A stretch of 33,735 nt of DNA from an uncultured Acidobacteriia bacterium (GCA_903900705.1 CAIUOG010000121.1:1-33735), one strand, 5' to 3'. Shown: positions 7,968 to 16,075, numbered from the stretch's first letter. Notes: generated from the letters alone by a model not told the origin. Program-made: numbers and translations.

Positions 7968-9131
7968 ATGGCTTTTTCCCTGAACTTATCCAGACGGCAT
8001 TTCCTGTCCGCGCTGGGCGCCCTGCCCGCGGCCATCCCGGCGGTAAAGCTGCTGGCCCAGGAACCTGCGCAAAAAGATCCCACCTTTTCCACGGACGTGA
8101 AGGTCATCAGCGTCCTCGCCACCGTGCGTGACAAACAGGGCCACATCGTCAACCACCTCGGCCAGGATGACTTCACCCTCACCGAAGACGGCCGCTCTCA
8201 GACCATCCGGTATTTCTCCCGCGAAACCGACCTCCCTCTCGTCATCGGCCTGCTTGTCGATACCAGCCTCAGTCAGCGCCGCGTCCTCGCTGAGGAGCGT
8301 TCCGCCAGTTTCCGCTTTCTCGATAAAGTGCTGCGCGCCGAAAAGGACCGCACCTTCGTCATGCACTTCGACCGCGAGTCCGAACTCCTGCAGGACCTCA
8401 CCTCCTCCCGCACCGAACTCCAGAAAGCTCTCGACGCTCTCGAACTCCCTCCCGGCCAGGGCCCGCAGCTGTCCCGACGCGGCGGTAACGGAGGCAATGG
8501 CGGTGGTGGCTACCCCGGTGGCGGCAGTGGCGGTGGCATTAGTTTCCCTGGCGGGGGCATCGGCTTCCCTGGCGGCGGACGCCGTGGCGGCGGTTACCCC
8601 GGCGGCGGGCGTCAGCAGGGCGGAGGCCAGCAGCGGCGCTCGAGTGGCCCCGGCACCACCATGTATGACGCGATCTACCTCGCCTCCAACGAAATCCTGC
8701 GGAAAGAGCAGGGCCGCAAAGCCGTCATCCTGCTGACTGACGGCGTCGACAACGGCAGCAAAGTCTTCCTCAACGATGCCATTGAGGCAGCCCAGCGCGC
8801 CGACACCCTGGTCTACTCCATTCTTTTCGCCGATTCCCAGGCCTACCAGGCGCCCTTTGGCGCTCGCGGCGGCGGCCCTGAACACGATGGAAAAAAGGTT
8901 CTGCAGCAGCTTTCCCGCGAAACCGGCGGGTCGTTTTACGAAGTCTCGAAGAAACTCACCATCGACCAGATTTATGACCGATTGCAGGAAGAACTCCGCA
9001 ATCAGTACAGCCTGGGCTACACTTCCGATAACCCCGCTTCCGCCGCGGGTTACAGGACAATTAAAGTCGGCGTGCGGACCTCCGGCATGACCGTGCAATC
9101 GCGTGAAGGCTATTACCCCTCGGTGCGGTAA
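7968..9131 (+). CDS. Tat-exported VWFA-related acidobacterial protein with glycine-rich insertion
   Basis: A 387-residue protein of the VWFA-related acidobacterial family (TIGR03436). The start is taken as ATG 7968 because it gives a compact twin-arginine signal (SRRHFLSALGALPA); a GTG at 7959 overlapping the previous stop is possible. The MIDAS metal site is intact: D98-x-S100-x-S102 (LLVDTSLS), the Thr in GPGTTMYDA (about 230), and D258 (LLTDGVDN). A glycine-rich insertion of about 50 residues (172-220) with YPGGG/FPGGG units splits the domain between the first and second MIDAS elements. The C-terminus (YSLGYTSDNP, REGYYPSVR) is typical of the family. It probably acts in the periplasm or on the surface, binding a protein partner through a divalent metal. 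The partner is unknown. Confidence 0.9.
   Translation: MAFSLNLSRRHFLSALGALPAAIPAVKLLAQEPAQKDPTFSTDVKVISVLATVRDKQGHIVNHLGQDDFTLTEDGRSQTIRYFSRETDLPLVIGLLVDTSLSQRRVLAEERSASFRFLDKVLRAEKDRTFVMHFDRESELLQDLTSSRTELQKALDALELPPGQGPQLSRRGGNGGNGGGGYPGGGSGGGISFPGGGIGFPGGGRRGGGYPGGGRQQGGGQQRRSSGPGTTMYDAIYLASNEILRKEQGRKAVILLTDGVDNGSKVFLNDAIEAAQRADTLVYSILFADSQAYQAPFGARGGGPEHDGKKVLQQLSRETGGSFYEVSKKLTIDQIYDRLQEELRNQYSLGYTSDNPASAAGYRTIKVGVRTSGMTVQSREGYYPSVR
8481..8627 (+). repeat. Low-complexity glycine-codon repeat inside the VWFA gene
   Basis: About 147 bp of degenerate GGC/GGT/GGA codons encoding glycine-rich protein with four (Y/F)PGGG units at irregular spacing. The DNA copies are imperfect and stay in frame. 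It is a coding repeat, not a CRISPR or intergenic repeat. Confidence 0.75.
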
Positions 9132-9233
9132 TTGCGTTCTTTTACAAGACTTCCTGTAACTTTACGCCCACAATTGCCATCGCAAGAGTATACGAACTTC
9201 GGGTGGTTCTGTTGGTCCGTTCTTTATAAAATC

Positions 9234-10004
9234 ATGACAATTTCTCGCTTTGTTTTTTCGCTGGCTGCAGCCTCGATGCTTCTCTGCCAGTTCTGCATGG
9301 CTCAGGACGCCACGCCCGCGGAGGCAAAGCCTGCCACCGCCGCCGCTTCGGAAATTCTCCCAGCCGTGCTTCGGAACCCGGACGTCCCGGCTCCGGATAA
9401 ACGCGCCTACGGCGTCCTTCCCAACTACCGGACCGCCGAAGCCGATGCGCCCTGGTCGCCCATCACCTGGAAGCAGAAAATGACCATCGCCCGCAAAGAT
9501 TCTCTCGACGGGCCGTCTTACATCATGGCCGGTTTCTTTGCCGGCGTCTCCCAGTTGACCGGCAGCAATGCCTCCTTCGGCCAGGGCGTGAAGGGCTACG
9601 CCCGCCGGTACGCCTCCGGCATCGCCGATCAGGACCTCGGCAACTTCCTCACCGAAGGCATCCTGCCCAGCGTCTTCCATCAGGACCCTCGCTACTTCCG
9701 CAAAGGACATGGCTCCGCCTGGAGCCGCATCGCCTACGCGGCATCCCGCTCCGCCGTCGCCAAAACGGACTCCGGCCACTGGACCTTCAACGCCTCCGAA
9801 TTTCTCGGAAACGGCATGGTCGCCTCCATCGGGAACGCCTACTATCCGGACGACGTGGGCTTTAAGCCGACCATGCAGCGCATGTTCACGCAGATCGGCA
9901 CCGATACCATTTCTCAGGTCTTGAAGGAATTCTGGCCGGATGTGAAGCGGAAATTGGTGAAGAGGAAGTCTGCCGGCACCGGTATGGCCGCCGGAGACGA
10001 GTAA
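9234..10004 (+). CDS. Conserved exported protein of unknown function
   Basis: A 256-residue protein. The start is taken at ATG 9234 because it gives a clean signal peptide (MTISRFVFSLAAASMLLCQF, cleavage near CMAQ); the frame is open 102 bases further upstream, but that part looks non-coding. After an Ala-rich linker comes a region with many conserved-looking motifs: YGVLPNYR, DGPSYIMAGFFAGVSQL, FGQGVKGYARRY, FLTEGILPSVFHQDPRYFRK, FNASEFLGNGM and WPDVKRKL. I recall this pattern from unnamed proteins common in acidobacteria, but I cannot name a function. It is probably periplasmic or outer-membrane associated. The 102-bp gap after the VWFA gene includes an AT-rich stretch (TTTATAAAATC) next to the start. 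Confidence 0.75.
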   Translation: MTISRFVFSLAAASMLLCQFCMAQDATPAEAKPATAAASEILPAVLRNPDVPAPDKRAYGVLPNYRTAEADAPWSPITWKQKMTIARKDSLDGPSYIMAGFFAGVSQLTGSNASFGQGVKGYARRYASGIADQDLGNFLTEGILPSVFHQDPRYFRKGHGSAWSRIAYAASRSAVAKTDSGHWTFNASEFLGNGMVASIGNAYYPDDVGFKPTMQRMFTQIGTDTISQVLKEFWPDVKRKLVKRKSAGTGMAAGDE

Positions 10005-10029
10005 AGCAGGGAAGTAACAGAGCCGCGTG

Positions 10030-10064
10030 GGCGGCGGGCTGCCTTAGTAGGTAGCCCGGCCGCC
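10030..10064. terminator. Strong GC hairpin between convergent genes
   Basis: Bases 10030-10043 pair with 10050-10064 (stem GGCGGCGGGCTGCC against GGTAGCCCGGCCGCC, about 14 pairs with one bulged G and one G-T pair), with a 6-base loop. It lies between the exported-protein gene (+) and the SDR gene (-) and overlaps the last codons of the SDR. There is no T run on either strand, so it may be a bidirectional barrier or an mRNA 3'-end stabiliser rather than a classic intrinsic terminator. Confidence 0.45.
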
Positions 10065-10787
10065 GCTCGCGTCGTAACACTGCGCGGTAACAAACGAACA
10101 ATCCGGGCTGGCCAGAAAATGCACCACCGCGGCGATCTCACCCGGTTCGCCTGTCCGGCGCATCGGGATCTTATCGGTCATATACTGCACCTGCTGGGGC
10201 GTCAGCTGTTCCAGAATCTTCGTCCGCACCACCGCCGGTGATACGGCGTTCACGCAGATTCCATCCAGAGCCAGTTCCTTGCCCAGCGACTTCGTCATTC
10301 CGATCACCGCCGCCTTGCTGCCCGAATAGGCAATCATGTTCGGATTGCCCTCCTTGCCCGCAATGGAAGCAATATTCACGATGCGCCCGTACTTGTGCTC
10401 CCGCATGTGCGGAACCACCGCCCGGCAAACGTAAAAAACGCCGTTCACATTGATCGCCATGACACGAGAAAACTCGTCGTCCGGCTGTTCATGAATCGGC
10501 GCTGCCTTGCCGGCAATCCCGGCGTTATTAACTGTAATGTGGATCCGTCCGGTCCGCCGAAGCACTTCTTCCACCGCCGCATTCACGGAGGCGGAATCCG
10601 CCACGTTCATCTGTACCCCGAACGAACCGTTGCCCAGAGAAACCGCCAGTTGATTGGCGCCTTCCAGATTCAAATCCGCGATCGCGACAGTCGCACCGGC
10701 TTCGGCGAGGCGTTTCGAAATTGCCTCGCCGATGCCGGTTGCGCCGCCTGTTACGATCGCCGTCTGCCCGCTAAGGTCGAACGGCAT
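10044..10787 (-). CDS. SDR family oxidoreductase (3-oxoacyl-ACP-reductase-like)
   Basis: A 247-residue classical short-chain dehydrogenase. The dinucleotide-binding TGGATGIG motif is at 13-20, NNAG at 87-90, the catalytic Ser at about 141, and Y154-x-x-x-K158 (YSGSK). ADLN after beta-2 (an Asp at that position) suggests a preference for NAD(H) over NADP(H). It resembles FabG and glucose/sorbitol dehydrogenases; the substrate is not predictable, so no symbol is given. The start lies 5 bp after the rplI stop, so it is the last gene of the ribosomal-protein operon, in the place where many bacteria have dnaB. Confidence 0.9.
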   Translation of the reverse strand: MPFDLSGQTAIVTGGATGIGEAISKRLAEAGATVAIADLNLEGANQLAVSLGNGSFGVQMNVADSASVNAAVEEVLRRTGRIHITVNNAGIAGKAAPIHEQPDDEFSRVMAINVNGVFYVCRAVVPHMREHKYGRIVNIASIAGKEGNPNMIAYSGSKAAVIGMTKSLGKELALDGICVNAVSPAVVRTKILEQLTPQQVQYMTDKIPMRRTGEPGEIAAVVHFLASPDCSFVTAQCYDASGGRATY

Positions 10788-10792
10788 CCGGA

Positions 10793-11239
10793 TTACTCCT
10801 CGCGGGTAACGGTCACGGTGATCTCGATCGAAACTTCCCTGTGGAGTTTCACCGTGATCTTGTGTTCGCCCAGCGTCCGAATCGGCTCATCGAGCTGAAT
10901 CTTGCGCCGGTCGACCGTGAAGTTCTGCGCCGCCAGCAGGTCCGCCACGTCGTTCGCCGTGACCGAACCAAACAGGTGATCGCCTTCGCCCGCCTTGCGC
11001 GCCACCGTCAGGGTGAGTGCGCTCAGCAGCTTGCCCAGGTCCTGGGCTTCGCCCGCGGCCTTGGCTTCCTTGCGGAGGTGGGACTGCTTTTCCTGCTCCA
11101 CAATCTTCTTGTTGGAGTCAGTTGCCGCAACGGCCAAACGCTTCGGCAGCAGGAAATTCCGTGCATATCCTGCGGCGACCTTGACCACGTCGCCCCGCGT
11201 GCCGAGCTTTTCGATGTCTTCCCGAAGAATGACTTCCAT
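10793..11239 (-). CDS. rplI: 50S ribosomal protein L9
   Basis: A 148-residue L9 beginning MEVILREDIEKLGTRGDVV. The N-terminal RNA-binding domain (GYARNFLLPKRLA) and the long connecting helix (about 40-75, rich in Lys, Glu and Gln) lead to the C-terminal domain. The start at 11239 is set by a perfect AAGGAG eight bases upstream. The stop codon of rpsR overlaps this Shine-Dalgarno, which indicates translational coupling. An upstream in-frame ATG would add 15 unrelated residues and is rejected. Confidence 0.97.
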   Translation of the reverse strand: MEVILREDIEKLGTRGDVVKVAAGYARNFLLPKRLAVAATDSNKKIVEQEKQSHLRKEAKAAGEAQDLGKLLSALTLTVARKAGEGDHLFGSVTANDVADLLAAQNFTVDRRKIQLDEPIRTLGEHKITVKLHREVSIEITVTVTREE

Positions 11240-11252
11240 CGTGTTCTTCTCC

Positions 11253-11555
11253 TTACACCGATGCCGCGAACGGGAGGAGCGCAATGTTGCGCGCCTTCAG
11301 AATCGCGTCCGTCAGGCGGCGCTGGTGCGGCGCGCACACGCCGGAAATGCGGCGGGGTACGATCTTGCCGCGTTCCGCGATGAACGCCTGCAGCATCTTG
11401 ATGTCCTTGTAGTTAATGTCATCGATCTTCTCGACGCAGAAACGGCAAACTTTCTTGCGCCGGAAGTACTGCTTCTTGCCAACCGCGGCAGCCTTGTCGC
11501 CGCCGGTCGGACGTTGCGAGGCCGCGATCGGCCGTCCGCCTTTACGTTCTTCCAT
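11253..11555 (-). CDS. rpsR: 30S ribosomal protein S18 (zinc-ribbon form)
   Basis: A 100-residue S18, longer than the usual ~75-90 because of an N-terminal basic and Gly-rich extension of about 28 residues. The core [18 protein letters not shown] and [14 protein letters not shown] is typical. C37, C40, C74 and H77 form the CxxC...CxxH set of the zinc-binding type. It binds next to S6 on the platform of the small subunit. AGGAGA precedes the ATG. It lies 37 bp after rpsF, with no ssb gene between them. Confidence 0.97.
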   Translation of the reverse strand: MEERKGGRPIAASQRPTGGDKAAAVGKKQYFRRKKVCRFCVEKIDDINYKDIKMLQAFIAERGKIVPRRISGVCAPHQRRLTDAILKARNIALLPFAASV

Positions 11556-11592
11556 GATGAGTTCTCCTGTCTTGATCGACTAAACGGCCGAC

Positions 11593-12078
11593 TTATTCGG
11601 TCGGGACACCCGGAGCCGGATGAGCCGGTTCTGCCGGGACTGCGGGAACGGGCGCTCCAGGCGCAGCATGCTGGCCTTCCGCTCCGCCACCCAGCATCTG
11701 CTGGGCAATCGACGGTTGCGGGGCCACCGGCTGCGGACGCCGATGCGCGCGCTTTTCACGCTCTTTCTTCCGCTTGTCGATCCGCTTCAGCGTCTCGTCA
11801 ATGCGAACAGTCAGGAACTTAATCACCGAATCCTGCACGCGCAGGCGGCGTTCGAATTCCTTCACGGTTTCCGGTTCCGCCGTGAACTGAAGCAGCACAT
11901 AGCTGCCTTCCCGCTGCTTTTCCACGCGGTAGGCGAGCCGGCGCTTGCCCCACTTATCGACTTTGTCCACCGTGCCACCAGCTTTGGTGACATGCGAAGA
12001 CATCAGTTCGATGAGCTTGTCGATATCTTCTTCTGTTGCATCGGGTCTCACGATGAACAGATTTTCGTAGATTCTCAT
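11593..12078 (-). CDS. rpsF: 30S ribosomal protein S6 with C-terminal extension
   Basis: The first ~105 residues are a standard S6 ([52 protein letters not shown]), the partner of S18 on the 30S platform. The protein continues to 161 residues. First comes a basic stretch ([14 protein letters not shown], about 102-115), then an Ala/Pro/Gly-rich tail of about 45 residues. Long S6 tails are known in several phyla. The start has AGAGGAAAG directly upstream. It lies 47 bp downstream of pth. Confidence 0.97.
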   Translation of the reverse strand: MRIYENLFIVRPDATEEDIDKLIELMSSHVTKAGGTVDKVDKWGKRRLAYRVEKQREGSYVLLQFTAEPETVKEFERRLRVQDSVIKFLTVRIDETLKRIDKRKKEREKRAHRRPQPVAPQPSIAQQMLGGGAEGQHAAPGAPVPAVPAEPAHPAPGVPTE

Positions 12079-12125
12079 CTTTCCTCTTTATTGGCCCCGG
12101 GCGCGACCGCAACAACGAACCGCGC

Positions 12126-12695
12126 TCAAAGCGCGCGTCCGTTAAAACGGGTCATGGCCATTTCGACGCCCTCGGCGATTATGGACTCCGCTGCGTCGGC
12201 CCCAAGGTCGAGCAACTCATCCAGGGTTTCGTTCTGCCGCCGGTTAAAAGGCGACAACAAATAATCCGCGCCAGACTGGAGCGGATGGCCGGGGTGCACC
12301 CCCAGCCGAATCCTTGGAAACTCCTGCGTCCCCAGCTTCGCTATCAGGTCCTTCGCGCCGTTATGTCCGGCGGCGGAACCCTTTGGGCGAACCCGGAGCG
12401 CTCCCCAGGGCAGGTCCAGTTCATCGTAGATCGCGATCATCTCCCCCGCGGCGACTTCATTCTTATCCATCAGCGGCTTGATGGCCATGCCGCTCAGGTT
12501 CATGAAGGTCTGCGGTTTGGCAAGCAATACGGCCTTGCCCCGGATCGCGCCCTGACCGATGACTGCCTGGCATTCCTTTCGCGTCATCCGAATTGCGTGA
12601 CGCGCGGCGAGCCGGTCCACCACAAGAAACCCCAGATTATGGGGCGTCGCAGCGTACTTCTCGCCCGGGTTGCCAAGTCCGGCCACCAGGAACAT
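12126..12695 (-). CDS. pth: Peptidyl-tRNA hydrolase
   Basis: Pth cleaves peptidyl-tRNA released from stalled ribosomes, recycling tRNA in the cytoplasm. The 189-residue length is usual. The active-site residues are present: N9 (GLGNPG), catalytic H19 (TPHNLGF), N66 (FMNLSG), D91 (IYDELDLP) and N112 (GHNG). The start lies 6 bp after the rplY stop. The rplY-pth order is widespread in bacteria and supports the call. Confidence 0.97.
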   Translation of the reverse strand: MFLVAGLGNPGEKYAATPHNLGFLVVDRLAARHAIRMTRKECQAVIGQGAIRGKAVLLAKPQTFMNLSGMAIKPLMDKNEVAAGEMIAIYDELDLPWGALRVRPKGSAAGHNGAKDLIAKLGTQEFPRIRLGVHPGHPLQSGADYLLSPFNRRQNETLDELLDLGADAAESIIAEGVEMAMTRFNGRAL

Positions 12696-12701
12696 GCCGA
12701 A

Positions 12702-13382
12702 TTACTTCTTCTTGGCGGCGGGGGCTTTGGCGGCAGGCGCCGCTGCGGCGGGCGCTTCCTTCTTGCCCTTCTTGCCCGCGACTTCCGGTTCCTTCGCGTC
12801 GCCTTCCTTCACTTCTTCCGGTTTCACGCCCACCACGTGCGCCACCACGGCATCGCCGTTGGTCAGCACGCGAACGCCCGGCTTCAGCGGCAGATCCGAA
12901 ACGCGAATGCCGTCGCCGATCATCAGTTCCGTCACGTTGACGTCGAAGTTGTTCGGAATGTCGTCCGGAATGCACTCGATTTCCACCGAACGCGTGATGA
13001 TGTCGAGCGTACCGCCCTGCTGCTTCACACCCTTCGATTCGCCCGCGACGTGAATCGGGACGAAAACGCGGAGCTTGCGGGTCAGGTCGATGCGGCGCAG
13101 GTCCACGTGGAGCAACGTGCTCTTGATCGGATCGTACGCTTCATCGGCCACAATCACGGGAGTCGTTTCGCCGCCTTCAATCGCCAGATCGAAGATCGAG
13201 TTGTGACCCGTCTTGCTGTGGATGATCTTCGTGATGTCCTTCGGGTTCAGGCTGATCGCCACCGGCTCTTTGAATGCGCCGTAAACCACTGCGGGAATCC
13301 GTCCGGAAACTCTCACGCGGCGGGCTTCGTTCTTACCGCGGCTGGCGCGGGGAAGCGCCGGAACAACCGTTTCTAATCTCAA
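12702..13382 (-). CDS. rplY: 50S ribosomal protein L25 (CTC form)
   Basis: A 226-residue L25/CTC protein that binds 5S rRNA. The N-terminal L25 domain is residues ~1-92 (ARRVRVSGRIPAVVYG, HSKTGHNSIFDL, DPIKSTLLHVDL). The C-terminal TL5-like domain is ~95-190. A low-complexity Ala/Lys/Pro tail covers the last ~30 residues. The start codon is TTG at 13382, not ATG; a perfect AAGGAG seven bases upstream and the family N-terminus support it. It heads the rplY-pth-rpsF-rpsR-rplI-SDR series, after a 252-bp gap from prs. Confidence 0.95.
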   Translation of the reverse strand: MRLETVVPALPRASRGKNEARRVRVSGRIPAVVYGAFKEPVAISLNPKDITKIIHSKTGHNSIFDLAIEGGETTPVIVADEAYDPIKSTLLHVDLRRIDLTRKLRVFVPIHVAGESKGVKQQGGTLDIITRSVEIECIPDDIPNNFDVNVTELMIGDGIRVSDLPLKPGVRVLTNGDAVVAHVVGVKPEEVKEGDAKEPEVAGKKGKKEAPAAAAPAAKAPAAKKK

Positions 13383-13417
13383 TGTCTTTCTCCTTAAAAA
13401 CGCAAGTCCGTTTCAGA

Positions 13418-13438
13418 GCCCGGCAAACATGCCCGGGC
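13418..13438 (-). promoter_or_regulatory. Hairpin in the rplY leader
   Basis: Bases 13418-13425 and 13430-13438 form GCCCG-GCA against TGC-CGGGC with one bulged base and a 4-base loop, about 25 bases upstream of the rplY Shine-Dalgarno on the minus strand. No T run follows, so it is not a terminator. A GC hairpin close to the ribosome site of a ribosomal-protein operon could be an autoregulatory or mRNA-stability element. Function is inferred. Confidence 0.4.
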
Positions 13439-13582
13439 CCTGAGTCGTGGGTTGCGGTTGTACTGCTGTTTTTCGATTTATTTCTGCGTTGGTAAAACTG
13501 CGAGACGGCACGACCACCGGAAAAACCGCTGGAGGAAACGCTACAACGAGGCTTACCGAATACATCGATACCCGAATCCCTG

Positions 13583-13591
13583 AGTTTAGCA
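13583..13591 (-). promoter_or_regulatory. Extended -10 promoter candidate for the rplY operon
   Basis: The minus strand reads TGCTAAACT, an extended -10 (TGn plus TAAACT) in the 252-bp gap between prs and rplY. No -35 is visible at 17 bases. Transcription would begin near 13576, giving a leader of about 190 bases that contains the hairpin at 13418-13438. I see no gene or tRNA in the rest of this gap. Confidence 0.4.
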
Positions 13592-13634
13592 CGTCCGCCA
13601 AAACAGCCCGGACCGCGCAGCCTGTCGGGCCGGA

Positions 13635-14606
13635 CTATTGGAACAAAATGCTGACCGACGTCTCTTCGTGGATCGACTGCACCGCCCTCGCCAGCAGGTT
13701 CGCCACCGACAACTGCCGGATCTTGCCGCAATCCTTCGCCTCGGTGCTCAACGGAATCGAGTTCGAGAAAACCACCTCGCGAATGCCCGAACTCCGGATG
13801 CGTTCCACCGCCGGTCCCGACAGCACCGCATGCGTCGCGCACGCCGTCACGCTCTCCGCGCCATGCGACAGCAGCGCCTCCGCGCCCTTCACCAGCGTGC
13901 CCGCCGTGTCGATCAGGTCGTCCACAATCAGACAGTTATAGCCCTTCACGTCGCCGATCACGTTCATGACCTCCGCCACGTTAGCCTCCTCGCGGCGCTT
14001 GTCGATAATCGCCAGCGGCGCGTTCAGACGTTTCGCCACCGAGCGCGCCCGCTCCACCCCGCCCGCGTCCGGGCTCACCACCGTGAGGTTCGGAATCGCC
14101 TGCGTCTTGAAGTAATCAATCATCACGGGGCGGAAGAAAAGATGATCCACCGGCACGTCGAAGAAGCCCTGAATCTGCGCGGCATGCAGGTCGAGCGCCA
14201 TAATGCGGTCCGCCCCCGCTGTTTCCAGCAGCGATGCCACCAGCTTGGCCGAAATCGGCACGCGCGGTTTATCCTTGCGGTCCTGGCGGCCGTAGCCGTA
14301 GTACGGCAGCACCGCCGTGATCCGCTCCGCCGACGAGCGCTTCAGAGCATCCATCATGCAGAGAATCTCCATCAGATGGAACTCCACCGGCGAACAGGTC
14401 GGCTGCACCACAAAACAATCGGCGCCGCGCACATTCTCCAGCAGTTGAAGATTGATCTCTCCATCCGAAAACCGCCGCAGTTTCGCCTGTCCCATCGGCA
14501 GCCCGAGGCAGGAACACATCTCTTCGGCGAGACCGTGATTGGCGGAGCCGGAGAAGATCTTGATGCGGTCGGGGTTCATTGCGCGAACAGGTTTTGGGGC
14601 GGCCAT
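13635..14606 (-). CDS. prs: Ribose-phosphate pyrophosphokinase (PRPP synthetase)
   Basis: Prs makes PRPP from ribose 5-phosphate and ATP, feeding purine, pyrimidine, histidine, tryptophan and NAD synthesis. It has 323 residues from ATG 14606. That start is chosen because AAAGGA lies six bases upstream; a longer frame reading 25 residues further is only ispE-antiframe sequence, and M10 is a later alternative. The ATP-binding GRQDRKDKPR (106-115), H141 in DLHAAQIQGFF, K203 (IDKRR) and the PRPP loop DDLIDTAGT (229-237) are all present. The gene starts 31 bp inside ispE. apt, which consumes PRPP, lies two genes upstream. Confidence 0.97.
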   Translation of the reverse strand: MAAPKPVRAMNPDRIKIFSGSANHGLAEEMCSCLGLPMGQAKLRRFSDGEINLQLLENVRGADCFVVQPTCSPVEFHLMEILCMMDALKRSSAERITAVLPYYGYGRQDRKDKPRVPISAKLVASLLETAGADRIMALDLHAAQIQGFFDVPVDHLFFRPVMIDYFKTQAIPNLTVVSPDAGGVERARSVAKRLNAPLAIIDKRREEANVAEVMNVIGDVKGYNCLIVDDLIDTAGTLVKGAEALLSHGAESVTACATHAVLSGPAVERIRSSGIREVVFSNSIPLSTEAKDCGKIRQLSVANLLARAVQSIHEETSVSILFQ

Positions 14607-15553
14607 AGGGATCCTTTCAACGGGCTGGGTTGATTCTCGATGGGTGGGGACTGCATGTGAGGAGCAAGCGCGCGCCGCCATGCCGAACGGTACTGCCGCC
14701 GGCTGACAAAAGATAATGCGAACGTCCGTTCGGTGTCAAAACTCTTTCGTGCCTGCGCCAACCGTGCCGCGTCGTCAAAAATTCCGAAAAGGGAAGATCC
14801 GCTGCCGGTCATCCGCGCAACCGATGCCCCGGCCTTTCGCAGGCGGTCCCGAAGCTCCCCAAGCGCCGGATGGCGGGCAAAAACAACCCCTTCGAAGTCG
14901 TTTGCCATTTCCTCACCCTCACACCCGACGGGCCGGTCCCAAAGTTGTTGCTGGAAAGTAAATAGTTTATTTTGTAACGAGTTTGTTGTCAATTGCGCGG
15001 AGAGGTCCCGGTAAGCCTCCGGCGTGGACGAATGGATCTCCGGCGCCACCAGCAGCAACCGCGCTTTCGGCTGATCCGGCAGCGGATACAACTCCTCGCC
15101 CCGCCCGATACCCAGCGCCGTTCCCCCATGCAGAAAAAACGGAACGTCGCTGCCCAGCCTCGTCGCGATTTCAAACAGCTTCTGCTCCGGCACCGCTTTC
15201 CCGGCCAGCACCGGCAGCGCCAGCAGCACCGCCGCCGCATCCGTGGAGCCCCCGCCCAGGCCCGCGCCGGACGGGATGTTTTTCTTCAGGTCGAAATGCA
15301 CCTGCGCCCGCAACTCCATCGCCTCCAGCACCAGATGAGCGGCCCGCCCCACCAGATTGTCCGGAATATACGGCGTGCCTTCGATCTCCACCTTCGTCGT
15401 GGCGGCGGGCTCATATGTCACGTCCAGCCGGTCCGCCAGAGAGATGGTCTGGAAAACCGTGCGGAGTTCATGGTACCCGTCCGGGCGCTTATACAGCACC
15501 CGCAGACCGAGATTCAGTTTGGCGAACGCTTTCAGGCGTGCCGTTCTGGTCAT
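14576..15553 (-). CDS. ispE: 4-diphosphocytidyl-2-C-methyl-D-erythritol kinase
   Basis: IspE is the GHMP-family kinase of the MEP pathway to isoprenoids; it phosphorylates CDP-methylerythritol. It has 325 residues. K12 and the opening AFAKLNLGL, the phosphate loop [14 protein letters not shown] (94-107), catalytic D136 (GSDVPFF) and the C-terminal glycine motif [10 protein letters not shown] are present. The last ~30 residues extend past the usual end and overlap prs by 31 bp. The start codon overlaps the apt stop (ATGA at 15550-15553), which indicates translational coupling. Confidence 0.96.
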   Translation of the reverse strand: MTRTARLKAFAKLNLGLRVLYKRPDGYHELRTVFQTISLADRLDVTYEPAATTKVEIEGTPYIPDNLVGRAAHLVLEAMELRAQVHFDLKKNIPSGAGLGGGSTDAAAVLLALPVLAGKAVPEQKLFEIATRLGSDVPFFLHGGTALGIGRGEELYPLPDQPKARLLLVAPEIHSSTPEAYRDLSAQLTTNSLQNKLFTFQQQLWDRPVGCEGEEMANDFEGVVFARHPALGELRDRLRKAGASVARMTGSGSSLFGIFDDAARLAQARKSFDTERTFALSFVSRRQYRSAWRRALAPHMQSPPIENQPSPLKGSLWPPQNLFAQ

Positions 15554-16071
15554 TTGTCGTACTGGAGCAGAGAGAAGACGTCGTAGCCGTCCAGTTTAGC
15601 CCGCCCCGGCAGGAACGTCAGTTCCACCATGAACCCGAGTCCGGCCACCGTGCCGCCCAGACCCTCCACCAGTTCGGTGACCGCTTTGGCCGTGCCGCCC
15701 GTGGCCAGCAGGTCGTCCACAATCAGCACCCTCGAACCAGGCTTCACCGCGTCTTTATGGATTTCCAGCGTATCCGTGCCGTATTCCAGCGCATAGGTGA
15801 CGCTGGCGCGCTCCGCCGGCAGCTTCTTCGGCTTCCGCACCGGCACAAAACCAGCCCCCAGCGCATAAGCCAGCACCGGTGCAAAAATGAAGCCGCGCGC
15901 TTCCACGCCGATCACCACGTCCACGCCAAGGTCAGCGTACTGGTCTTTGAACGCGTCAATCGACGACTTCAGACCACCCGGGTCCTTGAGCAGCGTCGTA
16001 ATGTCGTAAAACAGAATGCCCGGCTTCGGGAAGTCCGGCACTTCGCGGATCAGTTGTTTTAAGGTGTCCAA
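15550..16071 (-). CDS. apt: Adenine phosphoribosyltransferase
   Basis: Apt salvages adenine to AMP using PRPP in the cytoplasm. It has 173 residues, a normal length. [18 protein letters not shown] at the N-terminus, the [14 protein letters not shown] segment and the PRPP-binding loop [14 protein letters not shown] (115-128) are diagnostic. The start codon is TTG at 16071, because a stop codon lies four codons upstream and no ATG or GTG fits. It begins 4 bp after the stop of the DUF4097-like gene and has no strong Shine-Dalgarno, so it probably relies on coupling. Confidence 0.95.
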   Translation of the reverse strand: MDTLKQLIREVPDFPKPGILFYDITTLLKDPGGLKSSIDAFKDQYADLGVDVVIGVEARGFIFAPVLAYALGAGFVPVRKPKKLPAERASVTYALEYGTDTLEIHKDAVKPGSRVLIVDDLLATGGTAKAVTELVEGLGGTVAGLGFMVELTFLPGRAKLDGYDVFSLLQYDK

Positions 16072-16075
16072 CTTT

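Noticed and set aside
8481-8627. CRISPR-like repeat
   Set aside because: The repeat is in-frame Gly coding sequence with no constant repeat/spacer length.
9132-9233. Upstream extension of the exported protein
   Set aside because: The added residues do not look like protein of this family, and the internal ATG at 9234 gives a clean signal peptide.
13383-13634. Possible tRNA gene between prs and rplY
   Set aside because: I found no T-loop GTTCGA-type sequence with matching acceptor ends on either strand.
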